This document shows, piece by piece, positions 45,055-57,665 of a DNA stretch of 64,000 nt; the first letter of the stretch is position 1, and each line of letters opens with the position of its first letter. The stretch comes from Hygrocybe punicea (lineage: Eukaryota; Basidiomycota; Agaricomycetes; Agaricales; Hygrophoraceae). The stretch covers positions 682,001-746,000 of the forward strand of contig OY744463.1 of the NCBI GenBank assembly GCA_963556145.1, written 5' to 3'. The notes under the pieces were generated by a model, which did not search any database, had not been told where the DNA came from, and worked only from the letters and a program-made list of their open reading frames with translations. A program made the position numbers and the translations under genes.

Positions 45055-46280
45055 CAGCCACAGTCTTTGCGATACAACTAAGTATGCACTCTCTATTTAA
45101 GATCAATGGGCCATCTCAGCGAATGATAGCAGTCACATTAACATGTTAAAGCACATACTTCCTAGTGAATGTCGTAAGGTTCCGGATGGGTGGGGTCAGT
45201 GAGTGGCAACTGTCAGGGGCAACATGACAGCACGTACATCCTATGGATAAGGTCAGCCAGCCTCAACAGTCATGGCAGCAAGCACCTACTTCCTATAGAC
45301 AAAGCAGGAGAGCTGCGGGGTGAGCTTGTGTACGGTCATAGAACACAACGGAGTACGTACAAGCTATTCGAAGAACAGTGGGGGCGAGTGAGCGGCAATG
45401 GTCATGTCAAAAATACAACAGAGTACATACCAGCTATTGATAATGGCAGAGTTCCGCAAGGTGAGTGAGCAGCCAGGCAACACGATGGCACACATACATC
45501 CTATTGAAGATTTCAGGGTGGAGAAGTCAGTGGCGCAGAGTGAAGACAACACGATGCAACACGTACAAACTGTTGAGAATCAAAAGGTGTGTGAGTGGCA
45601 ATAGTCATGGCAACACACAACAGAGTACGAACAAACTGTTGGTTATGGCAGTGTCCAGCAGGGTCAGTGAGTGACGCTGGTCGTGGCAACATGCGGAGCA
45701 TGCACTTCCTGTTGGGGTGGGTAATGTGTCACTGGGTTAGGAGCAGTAATGGTCATGGCAATATGATGCACGTACAAGCTGTGATCACAGAGTGTCATGA
45801 GGTCAGCAACAATGACCGTCACAGTAACGTGCCAGAGAATGCACATCCTTTTAGAGATCATGGCGAGGTCAGTGAAAGGTGACAGGATCGACAACACGGC
45901 GGAGCACATACAAGCTGTCGGAGATCACAGGGTGCAGCAAGTGAAGGAATGGTAGTAAGACGGAGCACACACTGTCTGTTGAAAGATAGCAAGGCACGGC
46001 AAGGTCAAGCAGTGATGGGCATGACAACAAGATGGAGTACATACAAACTGGCGAAGATCACAATATATGGTCAGATAAGCAAGGGACGAATACAACTTGG
46101 CACGTACTATCTATTGAATATAATAGGGTGCGGTGGGTCAGCATCTGATGAGGAGCATGGTAACATGATGGAGCACGTACAAACTATTAGAGATCCAACT
46201 TGGGGTAAGTGCGGCTTGATGTAGTGAGCTCGCGAAAGACTAATCGAGCAAAGGCTTTGTAAGTGAGTTAGATAAACATC

Positions 46281-46330
46281 GCGTGTTTATCCCCAAAAGT
46301 TTGGTACACCCTTTTGGGGAGAAAGCACGC
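46281..46330. other. 50-bp near-perfect palindrome
   Basis: The sequence from GCGTGTTTATCCCCAAAAG to CTTTTGGGGAGAAAGCACGC is inverted around a GGTACA centre, with only a few mismatches. It could form a long hairpin just upstream of the open frame at 46465. No flanking duplication was seen. Confidence 0.75.
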
Positions 46331-46464
46331 AATAGACAGATTAATCTTTCTTCTTCTCTGCCCCTCACTGTTCTCCTCAGTCCTCTCGCTTGTGAGCCCT
46401 AAGAAAATATTTCTGATTCTCTCTTAAAGTACTCATACCATGACCTCTTTCTCTTTCCCTACTG

Positions 46465-47118
46465 GTGTCCCATCTTCACGGAAACACATCTGGATCTGGA
46501 TCTGGACCCGACCCTGAGAGAACTATCACACGCGACGAGGCCATCAAGAAGAATACAGCTATTCTCGCTAGAAATGCTCTGAAGGATTCGCAGAGAAGTG
46601 ATTCAACTTTCGAAGGCATCTTAGAAGAAAACGAGGCTCTGCTCGACATCGATGAATTAAACACCGACAGTCAACCCAAATACCCATCACTATTGCCTGC
46701 CTTTGACATTGATAATACTCCCCTCAAACCGGACGGTATTCCGGCTCTCTTAGCCAAAATTGTCAATCTTACACCACGATCCAAAAAAGCTATAGTCTTG
46801 ATTCTCACGTCTTCTGCGCCCAAATCCTCTTCTGACGTTTCCGGTCTGGAGATCATATTCTCAACAGCGGATGAACGCCCCATCGATTCCAAAATCTCCG
46901 TCGACTTTCGAGTTCACCCGCATATAATCACACTAGCTAAAGCAAAATATCATATTCCGCTAAGCCTCTTCACTTCCGCATCAACTGAATGGCTCTGGAG
47001 GAACTCTGCCCTGCTTAATACCAAAAAGATTACCACTGGAAGCGAATCCACAGCAAATAACATAAATCGTATCGTAAATGTGACCCTTTCTGAGTCTCAA
47101 AAAAAAAGATATGTCTGA
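46465..47118 (+). CDS. Hypothetical protein, 217 residues, single exon
   Basis: I do not recognise this protein. The frame starts MSHLHGNTSGSGSGPDPERT and ends SQKKRYV. The first 60 residues are polar and helical (TITRDEAIKKNTAILARN). The centre has a hydrophobic patch (KKAIVLILTSSAP) and the C-terminal half has HIPLSLFTSASTEWLWRN. There are no membrane segments and no known catalytic motif. Codon use is natural rather than repeat-like, and it is the only long frame between 46220 and 49230. A transposon-associated (gag- or ORF1-like) protein is possible given the setting. An A-rich run follows just before the stop. Confidence 0.5.
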   Translation: MSHLHGNTSGSGSGPDPERTITRDEAIKKNTAILARNALKDSQRSDSTFEGILEENEALLDIDELNTDSQPKYPSLLPAFDIDNTPLKPDGIPALLAKIVNLTPRSKKAIVLILTSSAPKSSSDVSGLEIIFSTADERPIDSKISVDFRVHPHIITLAKAKYHIPLSLFTSASTEWLWRNSALLNTKKITTGSESTANNINRIVNVTLSESQKKRYV

Positions 47119-49232
47119 TTTTATGTACTCTCATCTCAAATTTCGTATTTTATTTGGCCCTGCATAAAGAGCTATTCACAATTTATTCCATTCCTCTGCC
47201 AGAATTTGCCCCTTAATGATCTAACTTTGTCTTAAAAGTCTGGAATTAATCTAAGGAGTACTTGAATAAGTACTCATTGTGGTACAAATAAGTGCCTGAT
47301 TGTTGGTGGACCAGGACTTATGTTGCAGCCAGCAAATGCACAGAATTGTGCATTGTGGCTGGGCCACACCTCAACCGAAGTCAAAATCCAAACTAGCTGC
47401 TTTACTTTGAACCTGTCATTTCTTGGCTACAACAGATGTCTGGGACCACCAAGTGCCAGGCACTGATTGTCAATACAATAGATACTTTACATAGTAGTTT
47501 CACGATTATTCTCATATTTTTCAGAGCAATATTGGTAATGTTGCACCTTAAGGGTCTGAAATTGGCAGGGAGGTATTAATGAATCATGGATATCTCTCTA
47601 TGTAGGCCATAATAAAATACAAAATTTGGGGAGGATGTAGTTAGAGGCTAATTCTATCCCTATATGGTCTTAAATGCATTACACAGTTGTTGTGCTCCAT
47701 GCAACTACACTGAGAAAGGTAAGATCTTGGTTACATATAAGGCAACTCACGCCCGTTTGGGCAATCGGCAACCTCTGGCGTGGGTTCAAATTGTCGTGTA
47801 CTCCACGATGTGTCCATGAGAACGGCGACAGCAACAACATCAAGTAGAAGGTAAGTACAAGTCTCAAAACTTACTATCTATTACTATGCTAACTAATATT
47901 GTTATTTTTATGTAGAACTTTCTCACTGCCATGCCGGGAATGTCCCACAACACACACACATCACATCAATGCCCAACTCGAGGGCCGAAACAACAGATGG
48001 CAGGCAACGACAACGACAAAGACAACGAGGGCAGAGACGGCCAGCCAGGGGACGACGACAGGACGGAGAAGGATAGCGACAGGACGACAGGACGACGGTG
48101 ATGACGACGACCATCAGGGGGATGACGACGACCATCCAGGACGACGACAACCATCAGGGGGATGACGACGACCGTCCAGGACAACGACAACCATCCAGGG
48201 GACGACGAGGATGATGACAGGTATGGAGCCACGGATGACAATGACAATGACAACAATGACAATGACAACGACAACGATGACAACGACAACGACAACGATG
48301 ACAATGACAATGATGACAACAACAACAACAACGATGACAACGACAACAACAACGATGACAACAACAACGACAACGATGACAACAACAACAACAACGATGA
48401 CAACGACAACGAGAATGACCGGGAACAAGAATGACAGGGATGGGGACAATGGGGACAAGGACGGCTGAGACGCAGATGAAGACGACGAGGACGAGGATGG
48501 TGGAGACGAAGATGAAGACAACGACAATGACGGCGGAGATGCAGATGACAAGGACGAGGACGACGGGAACGAGAGAGGTATGTACATCCCACCCCTACTC
48601 CCACTCTTCCTCCCTCTCCCTCTCTGTCTCTGTCTCTGTCTCCATCTCTGTCTCCGTCTCTGTCTCCCTCCTGCCCTTCCCTCCTCCTCTCCTCCCTCCT
48701 TACCCTTCTCCCACTCCCACCTTCCTCCACTCCCACTCCCACCTTCCTCCACTCCCAATCCCACCTTCCTCCCACACCCCTCCTCCCACTCCACACCCAC
48801 CCACCTGCCCTTTACTATTTAATTATGTATTTTAATAATCATTAAATGTATGTGTGTATTTTAGTTAATAGTGAGGTTATATATATTCCAATAGAGAATT
48901 GAGCAATATTAAATAGAAAAGCACAATATTCCAAATGGGGTAATTTCTGGTGTTGCCATAGATTGTCATTAGGGATAAGTAACTCCTGTAATGGCTGATA
49001 GCTGATAGTAAAAGTAAGATATTGTGCATTGTCAAAATAATAATTGTGTAATTTTGCTATTCCCTGAGCTTTTAATAATTGCATTCAAATTATATTACAT
49101 GGTACATTTATGTTCAGTACAGATTGAAATATTTTGATTATTTTATATATATGGCAGTTTCTGAATAAATATTGGCTTGAGCTGCTATGAGCTCTGTCAA
49201 TGCTGTCAACATTAAATACATGCAGGCAGAGT
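47119..49232. other. Non-coding interval with simple-sequence tracts
   Basis: No gene supported. It contains a GACAAC/GATGAC trinucleotide-like tract (48000-48560), a long pyrimidine tract (48590-48810) and an AT-rich stretch (48820-49200). Long frames here are low-complexity Asp/Asn/Thr or Ser/Leu strings, present in several frames at once. Confidence 0.6.
48000..48560. repeat. GACAAC/GATGAC simple-sequence tract
   Basis: Degenerate hexamer repeats of GAC, AAC and GAT, preceded by two copies of an approximately 50-bp ACGACGACCATC(A/C)(G/A)GG unit at 48105-48200. Confidence 0.85.
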
Positions 49233-50076
49233 TAGTGATGCCGAAGTTCAGTTTGGAACCGATCTGAACCCGGTTTGAACCACGAACCGAACTGGAAGTT
49301 CGGTTCTGGTTCAGCCATTTGGCTGAACTGAACTGCTGGTTAGGTTTGCGGTTCTGGCACTGACATGCGGTTCAAACCGCGTTCAAACGCGGTTCAAACC
49401 ACGAACCGTAATGTATAGTTACCTACGTAGATACTCATTTAGATACTTGATTTTTCACATTTTTTTCTATGCAGTCGTGTGAACTTAGGTCATGTGACCT
49501 TAAACATACTCACGCGCAACTTCAAGTTCAACTCAACACTAACATTACTCAACAACCACAGTGAGTAATGACTTTATTTCATATTTTACTGACATTTTTT
49601 TACATAGAACAGCCCCACGGGGCCCACCTTGACCACATAAATAAGACGCCCGTGGTCAACTTCACCCAACAACCTCCCTCGCGTTCCAACGCGAGTCAGA
49701 GTGAATCGATGGCAGCAGCGGCAGCAGTGGCAATGGCAGTGGCAACACCACCAATGCCACCACCCCGACGATGATGACAGTGACGACGACGACGATGGCC
49801 AAATGATCCCCAGTGACAGCAACCGCAACAGCAATGCCGGCAGCAGCAGCAGAGCAACACCGGCGGCCGCAGCAACCTGCCGCCTCAAATGTGGATGATC
49901 GCAACCACTGCTGCCTACAACACCAACACCAACACAACAACAACAACAACAACAACAACAACAGGGAAGTTGAAGGCTGGGAGGGTGGTGTGCCCACCTA
50001 CCAGCCCAGGTACGTACGCTAGCTTTAACCCATCGACAACTTGCTAACCACACACCTCGCAAACCTGGGCTGACAC

Positions 50077-50974
50077 TGTAGAGGGTCGACGTCCCTCTGA
50101 GTCCGTATCATCGATATATCACGAATCCGGACCAACCCGATGCCGCCATTCGACTTGCATTCGAACCCGACGTAACCCGACGTGACGTGACGTGACGTGA
50201 CCCGACGTGACCGACGTAACCCGACACATGCCGCTTTGTGACGGCCGCTTTTGGGCTAAATCTGGCAGCCTCAAACGCCTCGGAGTTCCAATTCCAGGAG
50301 ATGGATCTCTTCGGACTCAATCCCCAACTTCGGATTTACTTTATTTATGCATCCCCTCGTCCTTTCAGAGATATGTAGGACTTTCTAGATCTTTTCCTTG
50401 CATATTTGTTTTCCCCTCCATTTCCTGTCTTCGTTGCTTTGCAACCCCCCTTTCCACATCCCCATTCCAACCTTTCTTTGTAGCTTACCATCGGCCGAAG
50501 TAGACATGTCCGAAAGTAGATTACTGTTTCCTGTACTATAAAAACGGTCCCCGACGACCGTACAAAATAAGATACCCTTAGTCCCCGTTTCCCTTCAGTC
50601 AGAATCACCTTTTAATCCCTTCAAATGCTCGTCCACATAGACCCTTAGCTTTTTATAGTTCACTTCGTCGTCTTTATCATTGTTTCCGTATATTCGTTCA
50701 TCGTTTCCGACCCGACCCGACCCAACCCGACCCGCTGTACCCGACATCGTCGGCATCGTCGGGTTCTTTATTATTTGTCCGTTTTCACTCTGTTCATCGC
50801 CGGCTTCATCGTTATTAGTCCAGTTTTACGCGGCGGCTTTACTTTTACTAACATTCCCTTCTTTTTACTTCTATTCCCAACACTGATTTATCCAGTCACT
50901 TCTACGCTGACACCCTCTGGTTAGGATCTTATTTCTTTATATAGTTCCGAAGCCACCAAGAACCCGCATCTACA
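50077..50974 (+). repeat. 5' LTR (898 bp)
   Basis: TG...CA termini inside a TGTAGA/TCTACA inverted repeat. A TATA box (TATAAAAA) lies at 50537. ACGTG tandem words occur near 50180-50220 and CCCGA tandem words near 50710-50735. It is nearly the same as 55627-56524. Confidence 0.9.
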
Positions 50975-50976
50975 TC

Positions 50977-50994
50977 TGGAGCCCACCGCGAGGA
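50977..50994 (+). other. Putative primer-binding site
   Basis: TGGAGCCCACCGCGAGGA starts two bases after the LTR. TGG pairs with the CCA end of a tRNA, and the rest fits a 7-nt acceptor stem plus T-arm. The tRNA species was not identified. Confidence 0.5.
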
Positions 50995-51769
50995 TAATTC
51001 AGTGTCAAGAAACATTCATTCCACAGCCCTACATTTCCTTTCGTCATCTCGAAACAAGCCTTGCCGCAGCACTCTACACATCCGACACCCGTTACCCGAC
51101 TTCTTTACATTCGACACCCAACGCTTCGACATCCAATCGCCAACTACCACACTATCATTTCGGTTTGATTCTTATAATATTTTCTCTTCTTTGCCGACTA
51201 CCATTGTTCAGTTTCACTAACGACCTCGAACCCGCTCTTGTGCCGCCCGACCCAGCGGCCGTTTACTGCTTTAGGAAACTTGCACAGCCACGATCCAACA
51301 CTCTCGTTTTCGACTCGAACTTCGTCACATCCACCGTCCACAATCGTTTATAGACCTCCAACACGCTCGGAATCCCAATCCCCACCAATACCCGTCGAAA
51401 AACCGCAACCGGAAAGCCCCAAAACGGCCCCAGCAACCGCGACCAACAACAACGCCACTCACGCGTCACTCACGAAACACAGACGAACGGAGCCATGAAG
51501 TAGAAGGAAAAACGCCTACCGTGCAACGGGTTTAGCCCATGTACGTCCATCCTCGCCTTTCTGTGCAGAAAAACGCGTCCAACCGTAACCGCTCCCGTTT
51601 GACCCCCGTTTTGTGCCCAATTACCCCGCGTTCTCATCTACGGACTCGCCGTCACCCTGGATACAAGCCACGACGCGTATTTGCCCGCGCTGTCCCCAAA
51701 ACGCCACCATCGTTGCATTTCCCACGTCACCACGCGCCCTACGCCCACAGACTGCGTCCTACGTGCCCG

Positions 51770-52500
51770 TACAGGCTTCCCGGGTCCCCACAGCGCCCTT
51801 CGCGAGCACTCACGAGCCGTCTTCGCCGTTATCGATACCCCACGCCGTGCCACGTCACCCTGCTTCGTGCCCCAGCCAAGTCGACATCGCCGACTGCGCA
51901 CGCCCTCATTGGACCTCCCCGTCACCTCGCCTTGCTCCCTACGACCCCACGACGCCAGTCGCGAGCCATCACTTGCCGTCTTCATCGTTATCGATGCCCC
52001 ATGCCGTTGCCACGTCATCCTCCTCGTGCCCCGTGTACTCGACATCCCCGGCCACTCACGTACTCGTTGAACCACCCGCCGCTTCGTGCAACCTCCCACG
52101 ACCCCTCAGCGTCCCTCGCGAGTCCGTACAAGCCGCCTCCGCCGTGTTCGAGCCCCCAACATCGTGCCACGTCACCCTGCTTCGTGCCTCAGCCAATACG
52201 ACATATCCGGCCGCTCACGCCCTCGTTGAACCTCCCCGTCGCCTCGCACCGCTTCCTATGACCCCACGACCCCAGTCGCGAGCCATCATTTGCCGTCCTC
52301 ACCGTTATCGAGCCTCCACGCGTGTCCCACGTCAACCCGCCTCATGCACCCACCTATACGACTTCCCCGGCCCCTCACACATCCGTTGAGCCACCCGCTG
52401 CCTCGTACCAGTTCCCGGCACCCCAAATCGTCCCTCGCGAGCCCGTACATGCCATCCCCGTCGTATTCAAGTCTCCAACATACCACCACACCTCGTACCC
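51770..52500. repeat. Degenerate tandem repeat, about 159-bp period, about 4-5 units
   Basis: Words such as CACGCCCTC(A/G)TTG recur at 51899, 52057, 52217 and 52376, with CGCGAG(T/C) and CCACGTCACCC words at matching spacing. The period is close to 53 codons, but no single frame holds the repeat throughout. Long frames here (51539-52389) are therefore doubtful as genes. Confidence 0.7.
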
Positions 52501-52918
52501 CCGCGTTCCCAGACCCAGCACCAGCGACCACCGCGTACAACCGTCCACACACCCACGTTTACGCCCCCGCACCTCGGCATGGCCCTCATCTGTCCCAAAT
52601 GAGTCAGCCCCCGACCCTCTTCGTCCCACGCGAGCGGCCACGTCACCCACCGTCGACTCCCACTCTCGACCCCCAGCCGTCCCCATCCTCGTCCACTCCC
52701 CTTCGACCACCTACGCCCTCGGCCAGCCCCACGACGCCACTCAAAGTCCATTCACAAGCCCAAAACGATGCCCCCGTTGAGTTGCACCCGCGAAACCGTG
52801 ACCACCGGCCGCCCAAACCCGTTCCACGACCCGACGGACCATTGTCAAATCCCCACGCAACTATCCGCCACGAAAGCATCACGAAGACGCCACCCGTATC
52901 ACCCCAATCCGCCCACGT

Positions 52919-53828
52919 TGTAGAGGGTCGACGTCCCTCTGAGTCCGTATCATCAATATATCACGAATCCGGACCAACCCGATGCCGCCATTCGACTTGC
53001 ATTCGAACCCGACGTAACCCGACGCAACCCGACGTGACGTGACGTGACGTGACCCGACGTGACCGACATAACCCGACGTATGCCGCTTCGTCACAGCCGC
53101 TCTCAGACTAAATCCGGCAGCCTCAAACGCCTCGGAGTTCCAATTCCAGGAGATGGATCTTTTCAGACTCAATCCCCGACTTCGGATTTACTTTATTTAT
53201 GCATCCCATCGTCCTTTCGGAGATATGTAGGACTTTCTAGATCTTTTCCTTGCATATTCGTTTTCCCCTCCATTTCCTGTCTTCGTTGCTTTGCAACCCC
53301 CCTTTCCACATCCCCATTTCAACCTTTCTTTGTAGCTTACCATCGGCCGAAGTAGACATGTCCGAAAGTAGCTACACACTCATGTACTATAAAAACGGTC
53401 CCCGACGACCGTACAAAATAAGATACCATTAGTCCCCGTTTCCCCTTTAGTCAGAATCACCTTTTAATCCCTTCAAATGCTCGTCCACGTAGATCCTTAG
53501 CTTTTTATAGTTCACTTCGTCGTCTTTATCGTTGTTTCCGTATATTCGTTCATCGTTTCCGACCCGACCCGACCCGACCCGCCGTACCCGACATCGTCGG
53601 CATCGTCGGGTTCTTTATTATTTGTCCGTTTTCACTCCGTTCATCGCCGGCTTCGTCGTTATTAGTCCAGTTTTACGCGGCGGCTTTACTTTTACTAACA
53701 TTCCCTTCTCTTTACTTCTATTCCCGACACTGATTTATCCAGTCACTTCTACGCTGACACCCACAGGTTAGGATCTTTTTATATATTTCTTTATATAGTT
53801 CCGAAGCCACCAAGAACCCGCATCTACA
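52919..53828 (+). mobile_element. Solo LTR (910 bp) nested in the LTR element
   Basis: A third copy of the same LTR, flanked by ACGT at 52915-52918 and 53829-53832. It lies inside the internal region of the larger element. Its own duplication shows a separate insertion followed by LTR-LTR recombination. Confidence 0.85.
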
Positions 53829-54774
53829 ACGTCATCCGCCTCCATTTCCCAACATCGCCCTATCCCGTACCGCCAACCTCGACCACCCGTTACCCGCTTC
53901 CCTCGACATCCCGCAGCTTCGAACAACCCCACACAACCATGATCCACGCCTCGCAACCACGTTCCGTCTTATCCGCTCACGTCGTCCGCCCCCGTCTCCC
54001 TACGTCGCCCTATGCCATACCGCCACACCCGACAACCCGTTTTCAACCTACCCGCTACACCGGATTCCGGTTCCGGATCCGCGACCTGCATCACAGCACC
54101 CGACTATGAACCCGGACACGTTCCCAACGATTCCGCGGCATCCGGTTCCGGTTCCGGCTCAATTCGAGCACCAGTGCTCGATTCGAGCATCTGGTTCCGG
54201 TTCCAGTTTCACAACCCGTACCCGCCACATTCGCACTCCCGTACCCACCAAACCCGACCCTACGAAAACCCCTCACCCTCCATCGGCATAAGAAATATAT
54301 ACATAGATAGATTAAATAAATCAAAAAGAAAAGAAAAATGTCAGAGATAAAGGAAAGATAAAAAGAAACACTCGTTCCCGACACACCCAGCACCCGCATA
54401 ATCCACCCGACGTACCCGACACACCCGCTTATGAATCCATCGCACCCAACGAACCCGCTTACGAACCCGCCGCACCCGCTTACGAACCCGACACGTCGCT
54501 TCACTCGTTCCCCACGCACCCGACTCATCTGCTCACGCACCCGCATTAAACCCATTTGACATTGTTCTCCGCTTTCCATGACCCACCGTTTCCGCCACCG
54601 TTTCGACCCAGACACAATGTTCCCTGTCTCGGCTTCGATTCCCAACCCACCCGACTTTATATTTCAGTTCCATGGGGGGGAATGCTTCCCCACGGGTCCA
54701 AGCCGGTGCTGAACTGCCTAGTATGAGGCTGATATCACAGCCGTTGATTATCACCCCCATATTAGTATTGACAT

Positions 54775-55045
54775 ATCGAACCTCCACCATCGTCTATCAA
54801 ACCTCTGCCACCGTCTATTGAACCTCCGCCATCGTATATCGAACCTCCGTCGTCGTCCATTGAACCTCCATTTTCGTCATATCGTATCGAACCTCCGCCA
54901 TCGTATATTGAACCTCCGTCGTCGTCCATTGAACCTCCGTTTTCGTCATATCGTATCGAACCTCCACCATCGTATATCGAACCTCCGTCGTCGTCTATCG
55001 AACCTCCGTTTTCGTCATATCGTATTGAACAACCACCGTCGTCAT
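54775..55045. repeat. Tandem repeat, 69-bp unit, about 3.5 copies
   Basis: The unit is built of ATCGAACCTCCG and TCGTCGTCCATTGAACC words, in frame as IEPPSSS and IEPPFSSYR. It belongs to the LTR element interior. Confidence 0.8.
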
Positions 55046-55626
55046 ATCATGTCTACCCCTACGCCACCGTTTCCGCCACCCATTGACACAGCCACCAAAG
55101 CCGCCGACCCTAACTCGACCTGCCTAGATCGTCTTTGTCATCCGCTTGTGTTTTATTTCGTTTCCGCTCCTGCCTTACTCGTCTCCGTCACCCGCCTCCA
55201 ATCCTATGTCATGTTTAGTTTTATCCCGACTTGATTTCTATCACGTCCCCTCTTTCTGATACCCGACATTTATTTATTTTCTCATCTATTTTGCATTTCC
55301 ACTCCCCATTTGTCCCGTTTTTGTAGCTTTCCATCTTTTCTTTCATTTCCGCTCAGTTCCCTTTTCCTCCAGTTCTATGTACTTTGTTTCCTTTTTCCTC
55401 GACACTGGCTTCACTCATTTCGTTCCCCATTCGCCACTCTCAGCCTCCAACCCTCCATCGAGTTCCGCTAGTCACCATCCGCTCTCCCCCTTTGCATTGT
55501 CCACAGCCCGCCTCGTCCCGTCGAGCCCGATTCCATGACCACCACGTCGGCCTCATCTCACGCATCCGAGTCCCGAGTCCACATAGTATAGACCAGGGAT
55601 GGTCTTTATTTAAAGTACCCTGGAGA

Positions 55627-56524
55627 TGTAGAGGGTCGACGTCCCTCTGAGTCCGTATCATCGATATATCACGAATCCGGACCAACCCGATGCCGCCATT
55701 CAACTTGCATTCGAACCCGACGTAACCCGACGTGACGTGACGTGATGTGACCGACGTAACCCGACACATGCCGCTTTGTGACGGCCGCTTTTGGGCTAAA
55801 TCTGGCAGCCTCAAACGCCTCGGAGTTCCAATTCCAGGAGATGGATCTCTTCGGACTCAATCCCCGACTTCGGATTTACTTTATTTATGCATCCCCTCGT
55901 CCTTTCGGAGATATGTAGGACTTTCTAGATCTTTTCCTTGCATATTTGTTTTCCCCTCCATTTCCTGTCTTCGTTGCTTTGCAACCCCCCTTTCCACATC
56001 CCCATTCCAACCTTTCTTTGTAGCTTACCATCGGCCGAAGTAGACATGTCCGAAAATGGATTACTGTTTCCTGTACTATAAAAACGGTCCCCAACGACCG
56101 TACAAAATAAGATACCATTAGTCCCCGTTTCCCTTTAGTCAGAATCACCTTTTAATCCCTTCAAATGCTCGTCCACGTAGATCCTTAGCTTTTTATAGTT
56201 CACTTCGTCGTCTTTATCGTTGTTTCCGTATATTCGTTCATCATTTCCGACCCGACCCGACCCGACCCGACCCGACCCGACCCGCCGTACCCGACATCGT
56301 CGGCATCGTCAGGTTCTTTATTATTTGTCCGTTTTCACTCCGTTCATCGCCGGCTTCATCGTTATTAGTCCAGTTTTACGCGGCGGCTTTACTTTTACTA
56401 ACATTCCCTTCTTTTTACTTCTATTCCCGACACTGATTTATCCAGTCACTTCTACGCTGACACCCTCTGGTTAGGATCTTATTTCTTTATATAGTTCCGA
56501 AGCCACCAAGAACCCGCATCTACA
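55627..56524 (+). repeat. 3' LTR (898 bp)
   Basis: Same length and boundaries (TGTAGA...TCTACA) as the 5' LTR, with few substitutions and compensating small indels in the ACGTGAC and CCCGA tracts. Confidence 0.9.
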
Positions 56525-56542
56525 ACGCGTCAACAGACACGC

Positions 56543-57665
56543 TAGTGTTGCCGTAGTTCGGTTCCGAACCTAGCCAAACCCAGTTCAAACCCCGAACTGA
56601 ACCCAGGGTTCAGTCTAAGTTCAGCCAAATGCTGAACCGGACCACAGGTTCGGTTCAGGGTTTCGAGGCTGGCCGGATTTCCTGAACGGCTCCAAACCAC
56701 GTCCAAACCGCGAACGCAGATATTTTTAAGGTATTTATTTCATTTGTTTCTCGTATTTCTTTACTTACTTTTTCATGTTAACCGGTATCATGTGACCATT
56801 ACACTTCACCAACAACAACGCAAGGCCAATGAACGCAACATTGTCAATGTCGCGTTCATGGACACAGGTAAGTCTCAACATTTATCTTAACTTTACTAAT
56901 ATTATCTGTTACAGGAAACTCAACCGCGACCACATCGCGAGCACACCACCGCGGCACAAAATGGACCACAACGCCAACGCGATGCCAATGGACGCGGGAC
57001 AGCCGCAACACCACCACCACCACCACCACCACCACCAGCGGTGGCAATGTCAATGTCAATGTCAATGTCAATGTCAACGTCAACGTCAACAACGACAATG
57101 GCAACAGCAATGGCAACAACGACGACAGCAACGGCCAGCAGCAGCAGCAGCGCCAGCAACAGCAGCAACACAGCAATGCCAGCAGCAGCAGCTGTGGCAG
57201 CAACACCACCCATGGGACAGCCGCAACATCACCACCACCACCAGCGGCGGCAACAGCAGCCGCAGCAGCAATGGCCATGACAGCAGCAGCAGCAACGGCA
57301 GCAGCAGCAGCAGCAGTTGCAGCAGCAATGGCCACGGCAGTGGCAGCAACAGCAACAGCGGCAACAGCAACGGCAGCAGCAGCAGCAGCAGCGCCGGACG
57401 GCTCCCCCGCAGCCCAACTACCTCACGAAGTGCAGCGCCATATCAATTGATACGTGCCTGCCATTCGCGAGGAGAACAGAGCTCATGGGGTGAGCCCACC
57501 TCGGTCTGGGGTTCAGACCGTGTCTGAACCCAGACCGAACGCGGACAGACAGTTTGATGCCATCTGGGTCCAGGTTTGGCCCAGCACCAAACCGGACCCA
57601 AAGTTTGGTTCGTGGTTCCGCCAAAAAGGGTCGGAACCGGACCGTACTGAACTTCGGCAACACTA
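56543..57665. mobile_element. hAT-like element nested in the 9-kb element
   Basis: TIRs are TAGTGTTGCCGTAGTTCGG and the inverse of CTGAACTTCGGCAACACTA. Flanking octamers are AGACACGC (56535-56542) and AGACGCGC (57666-57673), one transition apart. The interior carries CAC, CAGCAG and GGCAAC trinucleotide tracts and no transposase. Confidence 0.88.

Larger units (their letters stand above)
43010..46215 (+). repeat. Degenerate satellite with about 68-bp period
   Basis: A core resembling GTACATACAAACTGTTGAAG recurs at about 43028, 43100, 43165, 43231, 43305 and 43380, then from 45227 to 46172 at spacings of 58-72 bp (about 15 copies). Between cores are GGTCAG(T/C)GAG and AATGGTCATGGCAACA words. 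The array is interrupted by the TIR element 43426-45054. Short open frames here are by-products of the repeat. Confidence 0.75.
50077..56524 (+). mobile_element. LTR retrotransposon derivative without gag or pol (LARD-like)
   Basis: The flanking LTRs are 50077-50974 and 55627-56524, both 898 bp, starting TGTAGA and ending TCTACA. A putative primer-binding site follows the first LTR. The internal 4.65 kb has no protease, RT, integrase or gag motif, only Pro/Ser/Arg-rich repeat-like frames and a nested solo LTR. Host duplication is ACAC at the left and ACGC at the right (one mismatch). Orientation is inferred from the primer-binding site. Confidence 0.82.

Noticed and set aside
47966..48800. 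Ser/Leu-rich and Asp/Asn-rich frames over the simple-sequence tract
   Set aside because: Low-complexity DNA reads open in many frames; no conserved motif or splice structure.
51539..53042. Pro/Ser/Arg-rich frames of 240-258 residues
   Set aside because: They overlap in several frames, follow a degenerate tandem repeat inside an LTR element, and show no domain.
56829..57527. Gln/Ser/Asn-rich frame of 232 residues
   Set aside because: It is a translation of CAG/CAA/GGC microsatellites within a hAT-like element, open on both strands.
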